Of a stretch of 64,000 bases of DNA, positions 1 through 8,167 are shown piece by piece (within the stretch, counting starts at the first letter, position 1; each line of letters starts with the position of its first letter). The notes beneath the pieces are model-generated. The model searched no databases and was not told the DNA's origin. It worked only from the letters and a program-made list of their open reading frames with translations. The position numbers and the translations under genes are program-made. Source of the stretch: DASSFZ01 sp035283185 (lineage in GTDB: Bacteria > Chloroflexota > Anaerolineae > Fen-1058); NCBI GenBank assembly GCA_035283185.1, contig DATEUJ010000144.1, positions 26,766 through 90,765 on the forward strand, given 5' to 3'.

Positions 1-655
1 GAGCGGCGGAAACTTCCTCGTCCTCGTGAGGCATGACGCGCCGTGCACGACCGAGCATCGTCACCTTCGTCCCGAACCGCGCATACATCTGCGCGAACTC
101 TACGCCGATATAACCTGCGCCGATCACGATCATAGACGCCGGCAGCCGTTCCAACTTGAGCGCCTCATCGTTAGTGATGTACCCGACCTCCGCAAGGCCG
201 GGAATGTCCACCGTCGCCGGGTGCGCTCCGACGGCCAATATCGTCTTCTCAGCCGTAATTTGTCGGCCATCCACGCGGATGTCCACGGGGGAAGTCAGTT
301 CCGCATGGCCCGTGAAGAAGGTGATGTGCTTGTTCCTTCGGAGTGCAGTGTAAATGCCGTCGATGATACTTTTGACGATGGCGTCTTTGCGAGCGACGGC
401 AGCCGCGAGGTCGAAGGTGACGGCATCGGGGTTCACGCCGCGCACGCCGAACGCGTGCGCGCGGTGTTTGACCAGATGCATGACTTCGGCAGACCTTAAC
501 AAGGTCTTGGTGGGTATGCACCCTTCGTTCACTCAGGTGCCGCCGACCTCGTGCATTTCGATCAACGCGACCTTCGCACCGAGGTTGGCGGCCATGTGGG
601 CGGCGGGCAGTCCACCCTGCCCACCCCCGATGACGGCGATGTCGAATTTATCCAT
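1..655 (-). CDS. MerA/dihydrolipoamide dehydrogenase-like flavoprotein with Sec at the redox centre (partial)
   Basis: The gene starts at 655 behind a GGAG-type ribosome site and runs off the left edge, so only about the first 218 codons are seen. The N-terminal FAD-binding motif GGGQGG is at residues 10-15, and a second nucleotide-binding motif (GAGYIGVEFA) follows near residue 180. The family redox motif GGTCxxxxC reads GGT-UGA-VNEGC, so residue 41 is encoded by TGA (533-535) and pairs with Cys46. The frame stays open and family-like on both sides of the TGA. I read the codon as selenocysteine because it replaces exactly the first redox Cys and a 7-bp hairpin follows. It lies downstream of merR and merB, so a role in mercury or thiol reduction is inferred. 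A nonsense mutation in an old gene is the alternative. Confidence 0.75.
491..507 (-). promoter_or_regulatory. candidate SECIS hairpin of the MerA/Lpd-like gene
   Basis: A perfect 7-bp stem AGACCTT/AAGGTCT closes a GTT loop 25 nt after the in-frame TGA. The loop begins with G, and its distance from the TGA fits the usual bacterial SECIS range. Confidence 0.65.
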
Positions 656-666
656 AGGGGAGTCTC

Positions 667-757
667 CTCTGGCTGATAGCAGATAGCGGATGGCTGATAG
701 CGCATGGCCGACAGCTATTGGCTATCAGCCATTTGCCATCGGCCGTCTGCTACTGCG
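667..757. repeat. degenerate short-word spacer repeat
   Basis: The spacer is built from variants of the words CTGATAGC, CAGATAG and GGCTATCAG. Similar low-complexity spacers occur at 40203, 43340 and 61990. Confidence 0.6.
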
Positions 758-998
758 CCGGCTCGGTGAGTTTGATTAGCTCGAGACAGACGTGCCCCAC
801 GCCGGTCTCAAAGGAATTGTCACAATACGGGCACACTGCTCCGAATGATTCTTTACCGGCTGCCACGTAGCAGCATCCAACGGGGCAGATGTGAATCGTC
901 CTTGGACCAAGCAGTTCAGTGCAATAGGGACATGTCTTCTGAAGCGGAGTCTTGCGATTGGTCGCCATGCCTCGCTTTGGGGATGATGCGCGTTTCAT
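750..998 (-). CDS. small Cys-rich putative zinc-ribbon protein
   Basis: Eighty-two residues, starting at 998 because AAGGAG stands just upstream. It has two CPYC motifs and a CPVGCC stretch between them, as in double zinc ribbons, with no signal peptide or membrane segment. It lies between merB and the MerA/Lpd-like gene on the same strand, so a metal-binding or accessory role in the mercury locus is plausible, but I do not recognise a named family. Confidence 0.6.
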   Translation of the reverse strand: MKRASSPKRGMATNRKTPLQKTCPYCTELLGPRTIHICPVGCCYVAAGKESFGAVCPYCDNSFETGVGHVCLELIKLTEPAQ

Positions 999-1100
999 GT
1001 GATGCTCCTTCCACAAGCCAACAAAGACTTCCTCAGCCGATTTCGCTTTGGAAGCCTTTGCTGGCCGTGGTGTGAACGCAGAAGATGTGTGCCGCTCGAA

Positions 1101-2234
1101 TTACTTGACGACCTGAGCATAGGCGTGATAGCGGGCACGCCCGGCCTGCTCGTCGAACTGGCCCTCCCAGACGCCAAGCGCGGTGTTTAGCCAGATATAG
1201 CGCTCGTCCTGGGTACTAAACTGAAGCGCCATCGTCAGACGCCAAAGATGCGGATAATCCTTATCGTATCCCCGCAGGCCGTACCCCTTCGCATCGAACC
1301 AGATCTGCGCCCCATCCTCTGTCTCGATGACGCCACCTGGATGGGTCGTGCATAGATGCTGACCGGGCGCAGGCTGGATACCGGCTTTCACCAGCAGGTA
1401 GGCGCAGTCAGCAGAGTACATCGACCAGCGGATGGTCCCTCGGATCTTCGCGCCCGTGACCGTTCCCTCGCCGCTGCCGATCAGATCGCCCTCCCGGTTC
1501 TCGTCTGGCACGACGACATCCATGTCCGACTTGTACGCCAATTCTGCGTCGAACAGGTGCTCAAGATGCCGCTGGGCCTGCTCTGCGTAGAGGAGGACCC
1601 TGGCCCACACCTGCCGTCCCAGTTCGAAGCCATCGTCCACCGAGAGGATGACGATGCCGTCCCGACCAGCAGCCCAGCGCTCGGCTTCCGCCTGCGAGGC
1701 GAAGAAGTGGATGTGCTCGCAGAAGGTGTTCCAGATCGCCTCGACGGAGGCCATATCCTCTCGTGTCGGATCGACGATAACCATTGAGACTACTGCGCTG
1801 GTCGGGCTTACATTCTCCACTCGCTCCGGGCTTACCGTCAGCCGCACCTTCTGTTTGGAAAGCGGCGAATACGACTCGACAGTGGCCGTCTGCTGCAGCA
1901 GGGAGGGCAGGAACAGCGTGTCCTCTGCGCACCAGGCTGACAGTGACACACCGTTGACGTACAGTCGATGCGGGTGATCGTTCAGCGACAGCCCCATGAT
2001 GCCGACGATGTTGTCAGCGCCGTCCCGTTCGGTAATCTCCCGCAAGAACGGGTGTGCCTCATCTCGACTGATCCCAATGTCGGCGGTCATCCGATCCACC
2101 TGCGCTCCGGTGACCGGGCGACCGGATGCCAGACTGCGCAAGACCCGGACCAACAGGCGCGAGTGATGTGGCCCGTAATCCAGCAGACTGGCCGCCATCT
2201 TCTGCGCCATTTCGTTGACGCGTGCGTTGTTCAT
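1101..2234 (-). CDS. merB: alkylmercury lyase MerB with a C-terminal DUF3237-like domain
   Basis: MerB breaks the carbon-mercury bond of organomercurials by protonolysis and hands Hg(II) to MerA. The catalytic set is visible: Cys102 and Asp105 in WCAEDTLFLP and Cys172 in FCEHIHFFAS, matching the Cys96/Asp99/Cys159 set of classical MerB. The protein has 377 residues against about 210 in classical MerB. The extra 120 or so C-terminal residues contain GSGEGTVTGAKIRG, a GGVIETEDGA stretch and ERYIWLN, as in DUF3237-type barrels. A MerR-type promoter stands directly upstream (2269-2300). It is followed on the same strand by the Cys-rich peptide and the flavoprotein. The MerB assignment is firm; what the extra domain does is unknown. 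Confidence 0.88.
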   Translation of the reverse strand: MNNARVNEMAQKMAASLLDYGPHHSRLLVRVLRSLASGRPVTGAQVDRMTADIGISRDEAHPFLREITERDGADNIVGIMGLSLNDHPHRLYVNGVSLSAWCAEDTLFLPSLLQQTATVESYSPLSKQKVRLTVSPERVENVSPTSAVVSMVIVDPTREDMASVEAIWNTFCEHIHFFASQAEAERWAAGRDGIVILSVDDGFELGRQVWARVLLYAEQAQRHLEHLFDAELAYKSDMDVVVPDENREGDLIGSGEGTVTGAKIRGTIRWSMYSADCAYLLVKAGIQPAPGQHLCTTHPGGVIETEDGAQIWFDAKGYGLRGYDKDYPHLWRLTMALQFSTQDERYIWLNTALGVWEGQFDEQAGRARYHAYAQVVK

Positions 2235-2820
2235 CGTACACCCTCCTCACATCAGTTGGTTTGAGAAGAGCATACACCCTGCCCCCGGGGGGAGAGTCAA
2301 GAGGCAATTTCGTTTTAGCCGACCTGCGGCGCGGGTCTGATGCGTACAGCTCCAGGTCGGCTTGCCCTGTCAGCGCCGGAGCGTGAGCAACCTGGAAGTC
2401 GAGGATGCGGTGACGCAGCACCTGCAAGTCCGATATGCGCTCCTCGACGCGGGCCAGCACCTGGTTCAGCTTGTCGGCCAGGTGTGGGCCGATCGCTTCG
2501 CCGGGGTGCTCGCAGTAGATCGCGGAGACCTCCTGGATCTCCTTTAGCGTCAGCCCCAGCGAGCGCAGGCTGCCGATCACCTGCACGCACCACAAGGCCG
2601 ATTCGTCGAACAGGCGATAGTTACTCTCGCTTCGGCCCAGCGTATACAGCAATCCGAGCCGCTCGTATTCGCGCAGCGCTTTGATCGACACGCCGCTGTG
2701 CCGGGCGAGTTGCCCGATGGTCATTGGTTTCGACGGCAACCTGTCAATTGTGCCCCGGTTCTCCGCAAGTTCGCGGCCGAGATAAGGTTCATTCGCAGGA
2801 TTAGTCTTGGATGTGGGCAT
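2059..2820 (-). CDS. merR: MerR-family transcriptional regulator with overrunning reading frame
   Basis: The start at 2820 follows GGAGAG. After about 32 unusual N-terminal residues comes a typical MerR winged helix (TIGQLARHSGVSIKALREY) and a long dimerisation helix. One Cys (IYCEHPGE) sits near the position of the first Hg-ligand Cys of Tn501 MerR, but the two C-terminal Cys ligands are absent. The frame has no stop where MerR proteins normally end (about 2320); it runs through the merB promoter and about 175 bp into merB. A TAA lies one frame away at the expected end, so an indel is likely. It presumably controls the two long-spacer promoters in this locus, although its metal specificity is not obvious. 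Confidence 0.75.
   Translation of the reverse strand: MPTSKTNPANEPYLGRELAENRGTIDRLPSKPMTIGQLARHSGVSIKALREYERLGLLYTLGRSESNYRLFDESALWCVQVIGSLRSLGLTLKEIQEVSAIYCEHPGEAIGPHLADKLNQVLARVEERISDLQVLRHRILDFQVAHAPALTGQADLELYASDPRRRSAKTKLPLDSPPGGRVYALLKPTDVRRVYDEQRTRQRNGAEDGGQSAGLRATSLAPVGPGLAQSGIRSPGHRSAGGSDDRRHWDQSR
2269..2300 (-). promoter_or_regulatory. MerR-type promoter of merB (20-bp spacer)
   Basis: TTGACT (2295-2300) and TATGCT (2269-2274) are separated by 20 bp holding a C-run/G-run dyad. Overlong spacers of 19-20 bp with a central dyad are the hallmark of MerR-activated promoters. The TATGCT box ends 35 bp before the merB start. Confidence 0.8.
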
Positions 2821-2863
2821 GAGTGGCTCTCCGATCGTGGGTATCACCTTCTTGGCGGGCCTA

Positions 2864-3235
2864 CTAACCCATTGTCATGGTGATAGGCCGGGAACTCAGA
2901 ATAACAAACACAAGCATCAATCTGGCTGAGAGCCACACAGTCCGGCGCTGACGGCGCAGGACTTGCGTCGATAAGTCCCCGGTGACTTCACGGATACCCG
3001 GCAACTGCCGGACGCTCGCAAGCGTGACCGCGAGTCAACCAGGTCAAGTCCAGCCGCGGACGTTGAAGCCCAGCCTCGTCTCAGTTCTAGATGGGGCCAT
3101 AGATGTTGAGACGATGACGGGCGTGGGTGCAGGGACAGATGTGGGTGCCAGCACTGTTGGCGTGGAAGCGGTCGACCGGACAGTGCAAGCCGAAGCGATG
3201 ATCGCGAGTGCGGACAGAAGCGTTGGCCGTTTCAT
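2864..3235 (-). CDS. MerP-like HMA lipoprotein with a Sec-x-x-Sec metal site
   Basis: The start at 3235 gives a lipoprotein signal ending in the lipobox IIASAC (Cys17), then a Ser/Thr/Pro linker, then an HMA-like module. That module reads LGFNVRGWT, TGA, P, G, TGA, LAVTLASVRQLPGIREV. In MerP and other HMA domains the two TGA positions hold the metal-binding CxxC, so I read UxxU (residues 64 and 67; codons 3044-3046 and 3035-3037). After beta strand 2 the sequence stops looking like HMA and ends at a TAG at 2864, so the C-terminal half seems lost. It lies between ccdA and merR, and extracytoplasmic Hg(II) binding is inferred. The alternative is a dead gene ending at the first TGA. Confidence 0.6.
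2998..3011 (-). promoter_or_regulatory. candidate SECIS hairpin of the MerP-like gene
   Basis: CCGGC-AGTT-GCCGG is a perfect hairpin 23 nt after the second TGA and 32 nt after the first. Its AGTT loop is identical to that behind the TGA of the AhpC/TSA gene (47514-47531). Confidence 0.6.
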
Positions 3236-3318
3236 GACCAATCATCCCGCTCTTGGACGGCTTGCGCTCGCCCCGCCCGAGAAGAAGAACATATTCGGGT
3301 AACTCGCCACTCGCTCCC

Positions 3319-4203
3319 CTACGGAAACAGCAGGCGCACGAACTGCTCCACGTTGAGCGCCGAATACAGGTTAAACGATCCGACCAAGATGAGCACGATG
3401 CTGGACACCAGTTTGATCTTGGGCGCGACGGCTTTCAGTTGTCCGATCAATGTCTGATGCGAGGCAGCGACCAGCCCGGAGACGACGAGCATCGCCGTGC
3501 CCATCGTGAGCGAGAACACCACAAAGGCGCTCAGGGTCGAGGCAAACCCACCCGACGAGAGAGCGCCAAGCATCAGCCCGGCCAGGATGGGACCGGTGCA
3601 GCCCATGCCGGCGGTGTTGTAGCCCAGACCGTACAGGTACAGGCTGGCCGCCGGACTCGACCTGCCCTCGCGGCGCGGCCGCGTGCGATAAGCCATCGCA
3701 TCCAGGAAGGCGGGTTTCAAGTTCCAGCCGGCGATTTGTCCGATGCCCAATAGCACGAACACCAAGCCGACCCCACCTCGGAAAACGCGCACGAACAGGC
3801 TCGGCTGCGGGCCGGACACGGACAGTCCCTGGGCGATCCCAACCCCTAACGTCGCGATGATTACGCCCAGGATCAGGTCGAAGGTGACCACTCCCAGCGC
3901 AGCGGCCAGCCCCAGTTTCAACGCCCGGCCCCTGCCGGATTGTGCAGCATCCGGCTCCGGCCGAGCCAGGTAGTAAAACGAAAGATAGCCTGGCAGCAGC
4001 GGAAAGGCGCACGGGGAAAAGAAACTGGCAACGCCGGCAACGACAGCCAATGCGTAAAGGTTCAGCACGCTTAGGTCTGATGTGGTGGCAAAGGCGCGGA
4101 AGCCAAAGTAGCCGGCGACGATAAGCACCGCAAGAACGACCAGCAGTCCGACGTATTGCAACCGGGCCCATCGCGGATGGAAACCGGCTGTTGGGGTGCT
4201 CAT
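3319..4203 (-). CDS. ccdA: CcdA/DsbD-type transmembrane thiol transporter in the mercury operon
   Basis: A 294-residue membrane protein with a leading hydrophobic segment and then six or so segments. The two CcdA cysteines are present, in FFSPCAFPLLPGY and in AGMGCTGPILAG. CcdA proteins carry electrons from cytoplasmic thioredoxin to outside thiol proteins. The start overlaps the stop of the upstream HMA gene (ATGA), so the two are translationally coupled. No MerT is seen in the locus, so this protein might serve mercury uptake or reduce the MerP-like lipoprotein; both ideas are inference. Confidence 0.82.
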   Translation of the reverse strand: MSTPTAGFHPRWARLQYVGLLVVLAVLIVAGYFGFRAFATTSDLSVLNLYALAVVAGVASFFSPCAFPLLPGYLSFYYLARPEPDAAQSGRGRALKLGLAAALGVVTFDLILGVIIATLGVGIAQGLSVSGPQPSLFVRVFRGGVGLVFVLLGIGQIAGWNLKPAFLDAMAYRTRPRREGRSSPAASLYLYGLGYNTAGMGCTGPILAGLMLGALSSGGFASTLSAFVVFSLTMGTAMLVVSGLVAASHQTLIGQLKAVAPKIKLVSSIVLILVGSFNLYSALNVEQFVRLLFP

Positions 4204-4424
4204 GCGACCTCCACATGATAGCCGATCCAGTCCAGTTCAGCCTTGACCTTTTCGAGATCGACTTCGCTGGATGCTGGACTGATCTCGATCGTCTGGGCCT
4301 TCTGGTCGGCCTTGACCGATCGCACGCCGGGCAAGCGTGCGAGGGTGAATTCGATGGTGCGCTCGCATCCAGCGCAGTGCAGTGTTTGCTCACCGATAAT
4401 TTTGAGCTTGAGGTGTTGAGTCAT
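4200..4424 (-). CDS. cytoplasmic HMA-domain metal-binding protein
   Basis: Seventy-four residues covering one complete HMA fold, with the metal motif HCAGC (Cys17 and Cys20) and no signal peptide. The start at 4424 follows GGGAGAG. It lies between the lipoprotein gene downstream of merA and ccdA. A soluble Hg(II) or Cu(I) carrier delivering metal to or from the membrane protein encoded next to it is the likely role. It is the Cys counterpart of the UxxU protein at 2864-3235. Confidence 0.8.
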   Translation of the reverse strand: MTQHLKLKIIGEQTLHCAGCERTIEFTLARLPGVRSVKADQKAQTIEISPASSEVDLEKVKAELDWIGYHVEVA

Positions 4425-4468
4425 GGATGTTCTCTCCCTCGGGCAACGTTGCGCATTCTTCAAATCCA

Positions 4469-5050
4469 TTACCGGTGGCCACCGGGCCAGGTCAGGATGG
4501 GCATATTTACAACAATGCCGGGGCGCGCGATCATAAGCTCGCCTCTAGACTCCGTCGCTCTCACTTCTTCTACGGAACGCAACTCTACCACTGTCACACC
4601 CTCTTTCCAGGTGACCAGGTTGATTGCCCGCAGCGGGCTATACCCCTCATCGCCCGGCACCGAATCGAATACATCGGGTTGAAAGCCAAAGGGACCATCG
4701 CCTTTGACGCCGTTGGTGAAGACGTAGACATTGGCCAGGAGCGATTCTGGCGTCTGAGCCAAACGAGGAACCAGCACAACCTGTGGCCCCATCATGCGGG
4801 TTAGCATATCCGCCACCTGCTGATCCGAAGCCTCGGTGTGGATGAAGAAAATCTCCTCTCCGGCAGAAAATCCCTTCACCGGTGGCACCAAATCCGTGGA
4901 CTGGACTGAACTTGCCATGTCACCCATGCTGGCGACAGTGGCTTGAGGCGTAGCAGTTGGACTCAGCGTAGGTGATGCGGCTGACGAGCAGGCGGCGCTT
5001 AAGAGCGCCAGCACCATCGCTCCTATTACCAACTGTGTTTTCGAAATCAT
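4469..5050 (-). CDS. putative lipoprotein in the merA operon
   Basis: A 193-residue protein with a lipoprotein signal ending LLSAAC (Cys21) and a Ser/Thr/Pro-rich linker. The following globular domain has no Cys and contains the stretch MMGPQVVLVPRLAQ. Only 12 nt separate it from merA, so it belongs to the merA transcript. I do not recognise an established function. Anchoring outside the membrane next to CcdA and HMA proteins suggests a part in extracytoplasmic metal handling. Confidence 0.7.
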   Translation of the reverse strand: MISKTQLVIGAMVLALLSAACSSAASPTLSPTATPQATVASMGDMASSVQSTDLVPPVKGFSAGEEIFFIHTEASDQQVADMLTRMMGPQVVLVPRLAQTPESLLANVYVFTNGVKGDGPFGFQPDVFDSVPGDEGYSPLRAINLVTWKEGVTVVELRSVEEVRATESRGELMIARPGIVVNMPILTWPGGHR

Positions 5051-5062
5051 CTTCCATTCCCT

Positions 5063-6745
5063 TCACCCCGCGCAGCAGGAGAGCTTCGCCACGTCCTTCT
5101 CGAAGGCGAGCGCTGCCAATTTCAGCCCTTCGGCGTTGGTCAGGTAGGGGAACATCGTCTCGCGCAACTCGCGCACGCTGATGCCGAAGCGAATCGCCAG
5201 AACCGCCGTTTGGATCATCTCGCCCGCTTCCGGCGCCAGGATGTGCGCGCCGAGCAGGTGATCGGTCGCTGCGTTGCTCACCAACTTGATCAGGCCGCGC
5301 GTGTCACGTGCTGCGAGCGCACGCGGTACATGCACCATCGGCAGTGAACTGACCTTGACCTCGTAACCCTGCTCCCGCGCCTGATCTTCGGTGAGACCGG
5401 CCGAGGCGATCTGCGGATCGGTGAAGGTGATGCGCGGGATGTACGACACATCGTACGTCCGCCCGGCATTCGTCAGCGCGTTCTCGGTGGCCAGCTGGCC
5501 GGAATACGCCGCGACATACACGAACATGTCGCGTCCGGTCACGTCGCCTGCTGCATAGACGAACGGATTGTGCGTGAGCAGCAGGTCGTTAACCAGTATC
5601 TCGCCGCGTTTGCCGAGTTTCACACCCGCCTCTTCCAGACCCAGGCCGGCGGTGTTCGGGCGGCGGCCAGTGGCGACCAGCAGTTGCTCGGCCTCGAAGG
5701 TGACTTCGGCATCGTTCTTGATGCCGGTGAGAATGTAGCGGCCGTCGCGCCGTTCCACTCTGGTCGTCTTGAAGTGGGGCACGATGCGCAGACCTTCTTC
5801 TTCCAGATATTCGGCCAGTGCGGCGCTGATATCCGAGTCCTCAAACGGGGCGATGCGCGGCAGCACTTCGAGCACCGTCACGTACGTCCCGGCGCGTGCG
5901 TAAGCCTGCGCCAGTTCGAGGCCGACAGCGTTCGCGCCGAGGACGATCATCGACTTAGGCAATTCCTTCAGATCGAGTGCGGAGGTGCTGTCGAGGTAGA
6001 GGGCTTCGTTCAGGCCGGGGATGGACGGCGCCCACGGCTTTGCACCGGTGGCAATGATGATCTTTCCGGGCGCGTAACGTTTACCATCGATCTCCACGTC
6101 GTTCTTGCCGGTCAGCCGGGCGCGCCCCTGGATGTACGTGATTTCGGGATAAGCCGCCAGCACATCGGTATACTTGGCCTGCCGCATTTCGCTGACCAGT
6201 TCATCTTTGTGCGCGATGACCTCGGGCCAGTAAATGCTACCTGGCACAGTATGCACACCCTGGAAGCGATGTTGCCCCGCCAGGTGATGCAACTCGACCG
6301 AGCGAATGAGCGTCTTCGACGGCACGCAGCCGACGTTGACGCAGGTGCCGCCGATCGTGCCCGCCTCGACCAGCGCGACCTTGAAGCCGAGTTCCGCGCC
6401 TTTGATAGCCGCCGCGAAACCTGATGACCCGCCGCCGATGACCATCAGGTAAAAGGAATTCCCTGAGTTCCCATCGACTCCTGGCAAGCTCACGGGAACG
6501 AAGGAACTGAGGGAACTCCGGCGCGAGCGGACAGTGGCCGAGTAGCCGGCCTCGCGCACGGCAGAGGTCAGCGCTTCGGGTGTCACGTCTACTTCGGCAG
6601 TGACGCTCGCCCGCGCGGCCTGCCAGCCGGGCACATCGACATCCTGCACACCCGGCACGCTTTTCAAGGCTTTCGTCACGTGCAGCGCGCATGAGTCGCA
6701 GGTCATGCCGCGCACGCTCAATTCCAGTTTCTCAAGTTCAGCCAT
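5063..6745 (-). CDS. merA: mercuric reductase MerA with N-terminal HMA domain
   Basis: MerA reduces Hg(II) to volatile Hg(0) with NADPH and FAD. The start at 6745 is set by AGGAGAG 8 nt upstream. Residues 1-70 form an HMA domain with MTCDSC (Cys16, Cys19). A linker and the FAD motif GGGSSG follow, then the redox pair GGTCVNVGCVPSK. The C-terminus ends LSCCAG, the vicinal Cys pair that distinguishes true MerA from other flavoprotein reductases. Its 560 residues match the family. It is the first gene after a MerR-type promoter, and the lipoprotein, HMA and ccdA genes follow with little or no spacing. Confidence 0.94.
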   Translation of the reverse strand: MAELEKLELSVRGMTCDSCALHVTKALKSVPGVQDVDVPGWQAARASVTAEVDVTPEALTSAVREAGYSATVRSRRSSLSSFVPVSLPGVDGNSGNSFYLMVIGGGSSGFAAAIKGAELGFKVALVEAGTIGGTCVNVGCVPSKTLIRSVELHHLAGQHRFQGVHTVPGSIYWPEVIAHKDELVSEMRQAKYTDVLAAYPEITYIQGRARLTGKNDVEIDGKRYAPGKIIIATGAKPWAPSIPGLNEALYLDSTSALDLKELPKSMIVLGANAVGLELAQAYARAGTYVTVLEVLPRIAPFEDSDISAALAEYLEEEGLRIVPHFKTTRVERRDGRYILTGIKNDAEVTFEAEQLLVATGRRPNTAGLGLEEAGVKLGKRGEILVNDLLLTHNPFVYAAGDVTGRDMFVYVAAYSGQLATENALTNAGRTYDVSYIPRITFTDPQIASAGLTEDQAREQGYEVKVSSLPMVHVPRALAARDTRGLIKLVSNAATDHLLGAHILAPEAGEMIQTAVLAIRFGISVRELRETMFPYLTNAEGLKLAALAFEKDVAKLSCCAG

Positions 6746-6848
6746 GTCTTGCTCTCCTATTGCGCCGAAGTGCGCGCATGCTAACCAGGTGGCACACACA
6801 GTTCCCACCGTCCACGTCGTCGGTGGGGAAAGTCAGTCCCGTAACAAT

Positions 6849-6879
6849 AGAATACACCTTCCAGCCGCTGGAATGTCAA
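6849..6879 (-). promoter_or_regulatory. MerR-type promoter of merA (19-bp spacer with perfect dyad)
   Basis: TTGACA (6874-6879) and TATTCT (6849-6854) flank a 19-bp spacer that contains the perfect palindrome TTCCAGC-N-GCTGGAA (6859-6873). This is the classic architecture of a MerR-family operator. The promoter lies about 100 bp before merA. Confidence 0.88.
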
Positions 6880-6943
6880 GAGCGAGGTAATTTCGTCAGA
6901 TTCGCTGCAGAGACCGGTGGCTACGTGTGGAAAACCTTATCGG

Positions 6944-8167
6944 CTACCCCACCTTTTTGAGATACTCCCGAATCATGAGCGCCGCCGTCGCGCCTTCGCC
7001 GACTGCCGAGGCAGCCTGCTTAGTCGAACCGGTGCGCACGTCACCCGCCGCGAACACGCCCGGCAGCGTCGTCATCAACCGATCATCAGTCATGACGAAA
7101 CCGTACTTATCGATCTCGGCTTTGCCCTTCAGCAAGTCGCTATTGGGCGACAGACCGATGAACACGAACACGCCGTCGTAGCGCCATTCTTTGATCTCGT
7201 CGGTCGCCCGGTCTTCGACGACGACGGCGCCGAGGCGATGATCTTTGCGCTTAAACTCTTTCACCGCGTGATTCGTCGTCACCGACATGTTGGGCTACTT
7301 GGCGACCTTATCTTGCAGAATCTGGCTGGCTTTCACCTGCGGCATGAACTCGACGATGTCTACCTGAGAAGCAAACTTCGTGAGGAACAGCCCTTCTTCA
7401 AAGCCGCTATTGCCTCCACCGACGACGAGCACCTTCTTGCCTTTGTAGAACGCGCCGTCGCACGTCGCGCAGAAATGGATGTTGGTGCCGATCAGGTCGT
7501 CTTCGCCCGGCACACCCAGCCGCCGGTAGCGCGCGCCGGTCGCCAGCAGCACCGCTTTTGTTTCATATTCCTGGCCGCTCGCCGTCGTGACACACACATA
7601 CGGTCCATCAGGAGAAATGTCTGCGACTTCCTGCGCCTGCAAGATTTCAACACCGAAGCGGCGCGCCTGTCGAGCCAGCCGATCGGCAAACTCCGCGCCG
7701 GCAATGCCCTGGTCGAAGCCGGGGAAGTTGTCGAGCGTCTCGGTGATGCCGGCTTGCCCGCCCATGCCGGCTTTCTCGATGACGAGCGTGTCCATACCCT
7801 CGCGGGCCATGTACAGTGCGGCGGTCAACCCGGCCGGCCCGCTGCCGACGACAACGGAATCGTAGAAAGTGCGTTTGGCTTTCGTCTGCAGGCCGAGTTT
7901 CTCGGCAAGTTGTGCGTTCGAGGGTTCGACCAGGATCGAGCCGTCCGGGAACACGATGGTGGGAATGACCCGCATGCCGTTGTTCACCTTCTCGACGAAG
8001 GCCATCGCTTCGGCATCCTGCTCGATGTCGATGTTGACGTACGGCACGCGCTGCTCGCCGAAGAAGCGCTTGGCGCGCTTGCAGTCGGGGCACCATACGG
8101 TGCTGTAGACGATGATGGTGTTGGAGGTTGGAAGTTGGAGATTAGAGATTGGAGTGCTGTCGGTCAT
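6944..8167 (-). CDS. trxB: glutaredoxin-thioredoxin reductase fusion interrupted by an in-frame TAG
   Basis: Residues 1-90 are a glutaredoxin-like domain with WCPDC and the cis-Pro stretch VIPTIVF. The rest is a thioredoxin reductase with FAD motif GSGPAG, active-site CATCDG and the C-terminal GVFAAGD signature. TrxR passes NADPH electrons to thioredoxin, which is encoded two genes upstream. The frame is broken by TAG at 7295-7297 between DKVAK and PNMSVTTN; homology continues in the same frame on both sides. One base change (CAG to TAG) would explain this. It may be a sequencing error or a real loss. The first codons overlap the NnrE gene. Confidence 0.82.

Noticed and set aside
7295..7297. 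TAG in the Grx-TrxR gene as pyrrolysine
   Set aside because: The site is an ordinary surface position, no pyl gene is seen and Pyl is not expected in this enzyme; a point mutation or error is simpler.
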